Shown: piece by piece, positions 1-4,957 of the stretch
Layout of the letters: the number at the start of each line of letters is the position of its first letter
How positions within the stretch are numbered: position 1 is the stretch's first letter
DNA from: Oscillospiraceae bacterium
GTDB taxonomy: Bacteria > Bacillota > Clostridia > Oscillospirales > Oscillospiraceae
Direction: 5' to 3'
Assembly: GCA_021199595.1 (NCBI GenBank)
Contig: JAJQHT010000024.1
Span: forward strand, 1-6,530
DNA: 6,530 bases
Program-made: the position numbers and the translations under genes
The notes under the pieces: model-generated
The model's database searches: none
What the model was told of the DNA's origin: nothing
What the model saw: the letters and a program-made list of their open reading frames with translations, nothing else

Positions 1-1960
1 CAATGACCACCAGGCCCACCACATCGCTGAGCGTGCCGGGATAAATCAGGAACAATCCGCCGGCGGCGGCAACGATGCGCAGCGGCCAGGGAACAGGCCC
101 CCGGAGATACCCCTCCAGCGCGACGCCCAGGGACACCATGCCCACAACGGAGGTGATGATGAGCTGAATGACCTCCAATGCGTTTGTGTCGATAAGCAGC
201 ATGGCCGGGTTAAACGCGAAGATATACGGCACAACAAAGGCTGCTATGGCCAGCTTTGTGGCGTTCACTGCCGTTCTCATTGGCTTCGACCCGGCAATGG
301 CCGAGCCTGCGTAGGCTGCCAAGGCCACCGGCGGGGTAATATCCGCCACGATGCCGAAATAGAACACGAAGAAGTGAGCCGCCAGGGTGGGCACGCCCAT
401 CTGAATCAGGATGGGGGCGCAGGTGGAGGCCATGATGCAGTAGTTCGCCGTGGTGGGAACGCCCATGCCGAGGATAATGCAGCAGATCATGGTAAGCAGC
501 AGGGCGACGATCAGATGGCCGTTTGCGATGGTGATAACGGCGGTGATAATCTGGGAGGCCAGACCCGTCATGGTGATGCACCCGGCAATCACGCCGGCGA
601 TGGCGCAGGCCGCCGCCACGGAGATGCAGGACTGACCGCCCTTCGCCAGCGCGTCGAACAGTACGGCGGGGGTCATGCGCGCGTCCTTATTAAAGAGGCT
701 CACCACAATGCACGCCATAATGGAGATGGTGGCGGCATAGGCCATGGTGCGGTTGCCGCTGCAAACCAGATAAATCAGAATGACCAACGGCAGCAGGAGA
801 TAGAGCTTCTTTGCCAAGGTGCGGAACTTCGGCAGCTGCTCTCTTGGAATGCCCTTCAGGCCCAGGCGCTTCGCCTCCAGATGGACGCAGATGAAGATGC
901 CCAAAAAGTACAGCACGGCGGGCAGAATGGCCCGGACAATGATGCTCGAATAGGACACGCCCACATATTCCGCCATCAGGAAGGCAGCTGCGCCCATGAT
1001 GGGCGGCATGATCTGTCCGCCGGTAGAGGCCGCCGCCTCCACCGCCCCGGCAAACTCCGGCTTGTAGCCGGTCTTTTTCATCATGGGGATGGTGACGGAT
1101 CCGGTGGTGACGGTGTTGCCCACGGAGGAGCCGGACACCATGCCGCACAGAGCGGAGGAGATAACCGCCACCTTCGCCGGGCCGCCGCTGGAGGAACCGG
1201 CCAGGCAGTTGGCAAGACTGATGAAGAAATCAGAGATGCCCGTGCGCTCCAAAAACGCGCCGAATATGAGAAACACCACAATAAATTTGGCGCAGACCTG
1301 AATAGGCGTGGTCATAACGCCGGTGGTGGTATAGGTCAAACGATAGGTGAGCTGGCTGACAGCGTTGCCAAAGCTCAGGCCCTTGCCAATCCAGAAATAA
1401 TAGATGGCATAGAGGATAAAGCATCCGGCCACGACCATGATGGGAATACCCACGCTCCGGCGGCACAGCTCGAACAGGGCCAGGATGGCAATGATGCCCA
1501 GGACGATCTCATACCAATAAAGGTATTTATAGCCCACAGCCCGGACGGTCAAATCCTTGGCGTTTACAACAATATACAAAAATGCGCAGGTTCCCAGAAT
1601 CATAATGATCCAGTCGAACCAGGGAATATGATTGACCTTCTGCACGCCCTTTTTTGCCGGGAAGTTCAGATAGCCAATGAGCATGATGCAGGCCACAAAG
1701 GAGGGATACCGCACCAGATCCAGCCAGGTGGCAAACAGCGTCACATAGATGGAAAACAGGGAGAACGCGGCCATCAGGCCGTATACCACCCATTTCTGCC
1801 AGCCCTCCCAAATGCGGGTATTGGACTCCCGGTCATATTTCTTCATGACCGCGTCCACGGCGTCAGCATCGAAGACCGGCTCCTCCGCTTTTTTCGCGGC
1901 GGCAGCCTCCGCCGCAGCGGCCGCAGGCTCCTCCTGCCCTTTCTTTTTGAACAGCGCCAT
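1..1960 (-). CDS. TRAP transporter fused permease (4TM/12TM, TAXI-associated), 3' end cut by window
   Basis: This is the membrane component of a TRAP secondary transporter, in which the small (DctQ-like) and large (DctM-like) subunits are fused; such systems take up solutes delivered by the binding protein, usually driven by a Na+ or H+ gradient. The minus-strand frame is open from the ATG at 1960-1958 to the window edge, giving 653 residues without a stop. Residues 1-56 are hydrophilic, Ala/Glu/Lys-rich and probably cytosolic. Hydrophobic segments follow from about residue 57 (DctQ-like part to about 195, then the DctM-like part). The family signature is clear at about 275-330, with GSSVGNTVTTGS followed by STGGQIMPPIMGAAAFLMAE. 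The second-half counterpart GMGVPTTANY lies near 503 and GIVADITPPVALAAYAGSA near 540. A strong AGGAGGTG site (complement of 1965-1972) fixes the start. The family length suggests that only a short C-terminal tail is missing. It lies downstream of the TAXI binding protein in the same direction, completing a two-gene transporter. The substrate is unknown. Confidence 0.95.
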   Translation of the reverse strand, partial: MALFKKKGQEEPAAAAAEAAAAKKAEEPVFDADAVDAVMKKYDRESNTRIWEGWQKWVVYGLMAAFSLFSIYVTLFATWLDLVRYPSFVACIMLIGYLNFPAKKGVQKVNHIPWFDWIIMILGTCAFLYIVVNAKDLTVRAVGYKYLYWYEIVLGIIAILALFELCRRSVGIPIMVVAGCFILYAIYYFWIGKGLSFGNAVSQLTYRLTYTTTGVMTTPIQVCAKFIVVFLIFGAFLERTGISDFFISLANCLAGSSSGGPAKVAVISSALCGMVSGSSVGNTVTTGSVTIPMMKKTGYKPEFAGAVEAAASTGGQIMPPIMGAAAFLMAEYVGVSYSSIIVRAILPAVLYFLGIFICVHLEAKRLGLKGIPREQLPKFRTLAKKLYLLLPLVILIYLVCSGNRTMAYAATISIMACIVVSLFNKDARMTPAVLFDALAKGGQSCISVAAACAIAGVIAGCITMTGLASQIITAVITIANGHLIVALLLTMICCIILGMGVPTTANYCIMASTCAPILIQMGVPTLAAHFFVFYFGIVADITPPVALAAYAGSAIAGSKPMRTAVNATKLAIAAFVVPYIFAFNPAMLLIDTNALEVIQLIITSVVGMVSLGVALEGYLRGPVPWPLRIVAAAGGLFLIYPGTLSDVVGLVVI

Positions 1961-2014
1961 ACAGCACCTCCTGATAACAGAATATCGCAAAACCGCTGCC
2001 TGCGGGAAAAATGA

Positions 2015-2062
2015 TTATATATAAAGGTTTCCCTTCACAAATGGAAAACACTTATATATAAA
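2015..2062. repeat. Two copies of an AT palindrome framing a small inverted repeat
   Basis: The 11-mer TTATATATAAA occurs at 2015-2025 and again at 2052-2062. Its first ten bases are self-complementary, so the two copies can pair either as direct or as inverted repeats. Between them, TTTCC and GGAAA (about 2028-2046) form a further short inverted pair, so the whole interval could fold as an imperfect hairpin or act as a two-site operator. It lies between the TRAP binding-protein gene and its permease, just upstream of the permease ribosome binding site. Function is not known; AT-rich spacer DNA could produce this by chance. Confidence 0.4.
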
Positions 2063-2070
2063 TGGGGGAT

Positions 2071-2093
2071 GGAGCGCCGCTGTGCGGCGCCCC
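2071..2093 (-). promoter_or_regulatory. Intercistronic GC-rich stem-loop after the TRAP binding-protein gene
   Basis: On the transcribed (minus) strand, GGGGCGCCGC, loop ACA and GCGGCGCUCC form a ten-pair stem with a single G-U pair. It begins 22 nt after the binding-protein stop codon and ends 110 nt before the permease start. No run of U follows, so it is not a standard intrinsic terminator. A 3' stem of this kind commonly protects the upstream message from exonucleases or reduces read-through, giving more binding protein than permease. That role is inference from position and structure. Confidence 0.6.
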
Positions 2094-2115
2094 GTCCTGA
2101 GTTGTCATGCGCAAA

Positions 2116-3228
2116 TTAATCGACAGTCTCCACTTCGATGCCATGCTCAGCGAAGTACTTGGCAGCGCCGCTCGCGAAGGGAACCGCGATGCCCTCGGTG
2201 GCAAAGGTCAGGTCAAGCTCAGCACCCTTAGCGTGCAGCTCGGTGATGGCCTCGGCGTTGTCGAAGATGGTGGCGACGATGGCGTAAGCCGTATCCTCAT
2301 CCAGGTCAGCGCGGCAGACCAGGGTGGCCTTCACGGTGATGGTGACGCAGTCCTCGTCAAATCCGGCGTAGGTGCCGGCGGGGATGGTCAGAGAGGCATA
2401 GTAGGGGCAGCTCTCCAGCAGGGTAGCCATGTGCTCGTCGTCGATGGACACGAGATACACGGTCTGGCTGGTGGCCAGGTCGGTGACGGCGGTGGTGGGA
2501 GCGCCGGCGCAGATGAACGCGGCGTCGATCTTGCCGTCCTTCAGGCTCTCGGTGGAATCACCGAAGGACTGATAGATGGGGGTGATGTCGTCCAGAGTCA
2601 TGCCATAGGCAGCCAGGATGTCAACGGTATTGTAGTAGGTGCCGGAGCCAACGTCGCCCACGCAGACGCTCTTGCCGGCCAGGTCGGACACGGAGGTGAT
2701 TTCCGGGTCAAGGGTCACAATCTGCACGGTCTCGGCATACAGGGCGCCCAGAACCAGGAAGTCGGTGTTGGCACCGGTCTCCTCGAAGGAGTTGGTGCCC
2801 TCATAGGCATAGGTCATAACGTCGGACTGAACCAGCGCCAGGTCATACAGGAACTCGCTGATGCCCTCGATGTTCGCGGTGGTGCCGCCGGTGGACACGG
2901 TGTTGATGCTCAGGCCGGTGTTCTGGCCAATGTAGTTGGACAGTACGCCGCCGAAGGCGTAATAGGTGCCGGACTCACCGCCGGTGCCCATGGTCAGGTT
3001 GCCGGTGATGGAAGAGAAGTCAGTCGCAGCGGCGGTCTCCTCCTCAGCCTCGGCTTCCTCGGTCTCTTCAGCCTCTTCGGCAGTCTCTTCGGTGGTCTCC
3101 TCGACCTCCTCAGTCTCGGCCTCCTCGGTCGTGTCGGCGTCGCTGGAGCTGGAGCAGCCGGCGAACATACCAAGCATCATGACCAGGGCCAGCATAAGCG
3201 CAAGCGTTTTCCACAGAGTCTTTTTCAT
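2116..3228 (-). CDS. TAXI-family TRAP transporter solute-binding lipoprotein
   Basis: This is the extracytoplasmic receptor of the TRAP system, which captures solute and passes it to the fused permease encoded next. The product is 370 residues. Residues 1-24 form a signal peptide with basic KK and a hydrophobic core ending MFAG-C25, a lipobox, so the protein should be lipid-anchored on the outer face of the membrane. Residues 26-70 are a tether of four Ser followed by a very acidic stretch (19 Glu in residues 35-64, no Lys or Arg). The binding domain starts near 74 with the TAXI signature GTGGESGTYYAFGG (81-94), then LVQSD (132-136), LYAE (163-166), DLAGKSVCVGDVGSGT (182-197) and a late IPAGTYAGF motif. 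Near the C terminus the family's usual HPGA-like segment reads ASGA. The start at 3228 is chosen because AGGAGGA (complement of 3238-3244) sits 9 nt upstream and the signal peptide begins there. An in-frame ATG at 3285 would lie at the predicted transcript start and add 19 non-signal residues. The ligand cannot be predicted. Confidence 0.95.
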   Translation of the reverse strand: MKKTLWKTLALMLALVMMLGMFAGCSSSSDADTTEEAETEEVEETTEETAEEAEETEEAEAEEETAAATDFSSITGNLTMGTGGESGTYYAFGGVLSNYIGQNTGLSINTVSTGGTTANIEGISEFLYDLALVQSDVMTYAYEGTNSFEETGANTDFLVLGALYAETVQIVTLDPEITSVSDLAGKSVCVGDVGSGTYYNTVDILAAYGMTLDDITPIYQSFGDSTESLKDGKIDAAFICAGAPTTAVTDLATSQTVYLVSIDDEHMATLLESCPYYASLTIPAGTYAGFDEDCVTITVKATLVCRADLDEDTAYAIVATIFDNAEAITELHAKGAELDLTFATEGIAVPFASGAAKYFAEHGIEVETVD

Positions 3229-3278
3229 TGGGGTTTGTCCTCCTAAATAACGATTTCTTGCATTTTCTTTTCGGGAAT

Positions 3279-3318
3279 AATTCAAGATGGATTCATTATA
3301 CTCGCATCTTTTTGAATT
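3279..3318. promoter_or_regulatory. Imperfect dyad over the TRAP promoter (candidate operator)
   Basis: AATTCAAGATG (3279-3289) and CATCTTTTTGAATT (3305-3318) are inverted copies, except that the right arm has three extra bases. The 15 bp between them contain the -10 box of the TRAP promoter. The left arm covers the predicted transcription start and the right arm lies inside the -35/-10 spacer, a place where a bound repressor would block RNA polymerase. The symmetry is visible in the sequence; the operator role is inference. Confidence 0.4.
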
Positions 3319-3323
3319 GGCAA
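3295..3323 (-). promoter_or_regulatory. Sigma-A type promoter of the TRAP-TAXI operon
   Basis: Read on the minus strand, TTGCCA (3323-3318, five of six consensus bases) and TATAAT (3300-3295, perfect) are separated by 17 bp. Transcription should start near 3288, giving a leader of about 60 nt before the ATG at 3228. This supports the shorter start of the binding protein, because the alternative ATG at 3285 would be almost at the 5' end of the message without a ribosome binding site. Confidence 0.8.
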
Positions 3324-3473
3324 GGAAAAAATGAAATTTAATCTGTTCAAACTTTCAAAATTATGACTTCTTCCCATGTATTTCCCTGAAAGACACCTGT
3401 TTTTGTGATTTTTTACAAACGCGGTACCTGCAATTTACCATTAAACTTTTTTAACATTTTGCCTCCGATTCCC

Positions 3474-3502
3474 TTGACATTTCCCAGCGAGATTATTATA
3501 AT
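3474..3502 (+). promoter_or_regulatory. Consensus sigma-A promoter of the ABC operon
   Basis: TTGACA (3474-3479) and TATAAT (3497-3502) both match the consensus exactly and are separated by the optimal 17 bp. Transcription should begin near 3509, giving a leader of about 44 nt before the ATG at 3553. Such a perfect promoter predicts strong expression unless a repressor holds it down. Confidence 0.9.
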
Positions 3503-3506
3503 TATC
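3491..3506. promoter_or_regulatory. Near-perfect 16-bp palindrome over the ABC-operon -10 box
   Basis: GATTATTATAATTATC is symmetric except for one mismatched pair (positions 4 and 13), so 14 of 16 bases fit the dyad. It contains the entire -10 box and ends just before the predicted transcription start. This is a typical position for a repressor operator. Because the -10 hexamer is itself part of a palindromic ATTATAAT, part of the symmetry comes free, so confidence is modest. Confidence 0.4.
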
Positions 3507-3508
3507 AC

Positions 3509-3534
3509 AAGCCTAGCAATAATTTAATAGGTTT
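3509..3534 (+). promoter_or_regulatory. 5' leader stem-loop of the ABC-operon message
   Basis: AAGCCTA (3509-3515) can pair with TAGGTTT (3528-3534), with one G-U pair, around a 12-nt loop. The stem would begin almost exactly at the predicted first transcribed base and end just before the AAAGGA ribosome binding site (3537-3542). A hairpin at the extreme 5' end can protect a message from decay. It is AU-rich and only moderately stable, so this is a suggestion. Confidence 0.35.
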
Positions 3535-3552
3535 AGAAAGGAAAATTGGACA

Positions 3553-4836
3553 ATGAAAAAGATTATCGCAATTGTTCTGGCTGCTGTCATGTGCCTGTCT
3601 CTTGCAGCGTGCAGCAGCACCGACTACACCAGCCAGCTGGACGGCATCCAGGATTCTCTGGACGACATCCAGGCTCTGCTGGATTCTCTGACCGCCGAGG
3701 ACACTGCCGAAGAGGCCGAGGCTGAGGAAGCCGAGGAGGTCGAAGAAGTCGCTGAGGAGACCTCCGACAAAATCACCGTCGATTTTGAGTGGAACGGCCA
3801 GATGGAGGTTTGGTCCATCCTGCCCACCACCGGCGCTGAGGGCCTGGTACTCATCAACGACGCCATGGGCGCTATGATGGAGGCTGAGGGCTTCACCTAT
3901 GTTAAGAAGGACGCCCAGGGCGACCCCTCCGCACAGGTGCAGTTTGTTGAGGACGCCATCGCCGCCGGCAACGTCGGCTGCCTGATGATTGCCGCCATGA
4001 GCGTGGATATGCTTCAGGACGTAGTGCTTGACGCTCTTGATGCCGGCATCGCCGTGGCCATGCTGGGCGCTGAGCCTACCGCTTATGGCATCTCCGGCTG
4101 CGTGTACACCGCCTATGAGATTACTGGTATGTACGCTGTCCAGGCCGCTGAGGACTGGGTCACCAACCGCGTAGCCGAGGGCGGCAATGTCCCCACCAAT
4201 GCCGACGGTCTCTATGAGGTCGCCTGCGACGTTTACACCGACATCCAGGACGGCGTGTATCGCTCCAACGCTATGACTGGCACGGTGGACGCCTCCGACA
4301 TTCTCGTCCGCGTATCCACTACCTCCTCCTATGGCGATTCCGCCTACTCCGACGCCTATGACAACGCGCAGGACGTGCTGGGCGCGAACCCCGACTGCCA
4401 CATCTTCATCGCCTACGAGCCGGAAGAGGCCATGGGCGCCGCTGACGCCATCGCTGACTACTGCGACCAGAACGGCCTTGACCTGGCCGACTACTGCGTT
4501 ATCCCCTGCTACGGCGAGGATTCCACCTTCCTGGATCTGTATGCCGGCGCACAGGAGGATCCTTCCTCCACCGCCATCAAGGGCTACTCCACCTATGGCG
4601 TTCCCTCTGAGACCGCCGCAGACGGCAATGTGACCAAGGACTCCGCCACCCTGACCGGCGAGCATCTGGGCGACATCCTCCTGTCCGCCTGCGGCATCGA
4701 GGGCTATGACTTCGAGTATGGCGCAACCTATTACGACACCATCACCGTGAGCAACATCTACGGCTACTCCGATTCCTGGGTCAACGGCAACGATAACCCC
4801 GCTATCGAGTACAAGATCACGGAGTATATCGGCTAA
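3553..4836 (+). CDS. Sugar-type ABC transporter substrate-binding lipoprotein (Peripla_BP_4-like)
   Basis: This is the receptor of an ABC importer, anchored outside the cell. The product is 427 residues. Residues 1-19 form a signal peptide ending LSLAA-C20, a canonical lipobox. Residues 25-48 carry hydrophobics at strict heptad spacing (L29, I32, L36, I39, L43, L46), suggesting a short coiled coil. Residues 49-72 are an acidic linker (12 Glu, 2 Asp). The binding fold runs from about 84 to the end: it opens with a strand VWSILPTTG and a helix, contains QVQFVEDAIAAG-type and DALDAGIAVAML segments as in ribose/galactose-type periplasmic-binding proteins, and has the late hinge region typical of that fold. 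The ATG at 3553 follows AAAGGA (3537-3542) with 10 nt spacing. Codon use is strongly biased: all 27 Ile codons are ATC or ATT and none ATA. The downstream RbsA-like ATPase places it in a CUT2-type importer. The ligand is not predictable; a pentose, hexose or nucleoside-like compound are all possible. Confidence 0.9.
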   Translation: MKKIIAIVLAAVMCLSLAACSSTDYTSQLDGIQDSLDDIQALLDSLTAEDTAEEAEAEEAEEVEEVAEETSDKITVDFEWNGQMEVWSILPTTGAEGLVLINDAMGAMMEAEGFTYVKKDAQGDPSAQVQFVEDAIAAGNVGCLMIAAMSVDMLQDVVLDALDAGIAVAMLGAEPTAYGISGCVYTAYEITGMYAVQAAEDWVTNRVAEGGNVPTNADGLYEVACDVYTDIQDGVYRSNAMTGTVDASDILVRVSTTSSYGDSAYSDAYDNAQDVLGANPDCHIFIAYEPEEAMGAADAIADYCDQNGLDLADYCVIPCYGEDSTFLDLYAGAQEDPSSTAIKGYSTYGVPSETAADGNVTKDSATLTGEHLGDILLSACGIEGYDFEYGATYYDTITVSNIYGYSDSWVNGNDNPAIEYKITEYIG

Positions 4837-4874
4837 TTTTAGCCACTCTGTATTTCCTTAAATCCTAGGCTTTC

Positions 4875-4904
4875 GAGGCGGTGCGACGAGCTTCGCACCG
4901 CCTC
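4875..4904 (+). terminator. Perfect 12-bp stem-loop between binding protein and ATPase (attenuating terminator or 3' stabiliser)
   Basis: GAGGCGGTGCGA (4875-4886) and TCGCACCGCCTC (4893-4904) form twelve uninterrupted pairs around the loop CGAGCT. It starts 38 nt after the binding-protein stop and ends 50 nt before the ATPase start. The tail is only TTTC before an A-run, a weak U-tract, so partial termination or mRNA protection is more likely than full termination. No promoter is visible between it and the next gene, so the ATPase must be reached by read-through. Confidence 0.75.
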
Positions 4905-4938
4905 TTTCAAAAAATCCTATTCTTATCCCATTCAATAA

Positions 4939-4957
4939 AGGCAGGTGCGTTCCTTTG
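4939..4957 (+). promoter_or_regulatory. Ribosome binding site deciding a TTG start for the ATPase
   Basis: AGGCAGGTG (4939-4947) differs from the ideal AGGAGGTG core by one inserted base and ends 7 nt before the TTG at 4955-4957. No in-frame ATG occurs until codon 28, which would remove the first beta strand and the A-loop region ahead of the Walker A motif. TTG is therefore the supported start, and it would lower translation of the ATPase relative to the binding protein. Confidence 0.75.

Larger units (their letters stand above)
3229..3552. other. Divergent intergenic control region between the two operons
   Basis: This 324-bp AT-rich gap contains no convincing gene. It holds the minus-strand promoter of the TRAP operon (3295-3323), the plus-strand promoter of the ABC operon (3474-3502), dyads over both promoters, both 5' leaders and both ribosome binding sites. 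The 150 bp between the two -35 boxes (3324-3473) shows only short AT-rich repeats and GGTACC at 3423-3428. I recognise no catabolite-repression site and no riboswitch. The first genes of both operons start in opposite directions from it, so one regulator could in principle act on both. Confidence 0.8.

Noticed and set aside
374..2014. A 546-codon open frame on the plus strand opposite the TRAP permease
   Set aside because: The translation is rich in His, Gln, Gly and Asp with no domain, and it mirrors the codon pattern of a clear TRAP permease on the other strand. It is an antisense shadow of GC-biased codons.
2014..2040. Possible internal minus-strand promoter before the TRAP permease (TTGTGA, TATAAT)
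   Set aside because: The -10 is good but the -35 matches poorly and the spacing is 15 bp; a TATAAT is easily produced by the TATATA-rich repeat.
2107..3246. A 379-codon plus-strand frame opposite the TAXI gene
   Set aside because: Gly/Val-rich low-complexity shadow with no ribosome binding site, lying fully over a gene with unmistakable TAXI motifs.
3229..3285. Longer start (ATG at 3285) for the TAXI lipoprotein
   Set aside because: It would put 19 polar residues ahead of the signal peptide, has no ribosome binding site, and lies within a few bases of the predicted transcription start. The ATG at 3228 has AGGAGGA at good spacing.
3331..3366. An 11-codon plus-strand frame with an AAGGA-like site upstream (MKFNLFKLSKL)
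   Set aside because: No promoter is visible in front of it and it is upstream of the ABC-operon promoter; a frame this short is expected by chance in AT-rich DNA.
3324..3473. Search for a riboswitch, catabolite-repression site or small RNA between the two -35 boxes
   Set aside because: Only short AT-rich inverted repeats were seen; nothing matched a known element well enough to report.
3505..4665. A 386-codon minus-strand frame opposite the ABC binding protein
   Set aside because: Shadow frame: Gly/Val/His-rich, no family motif, and no initiation signals; the plus-strand gene has promoter, ribosome binding site and lipobox.
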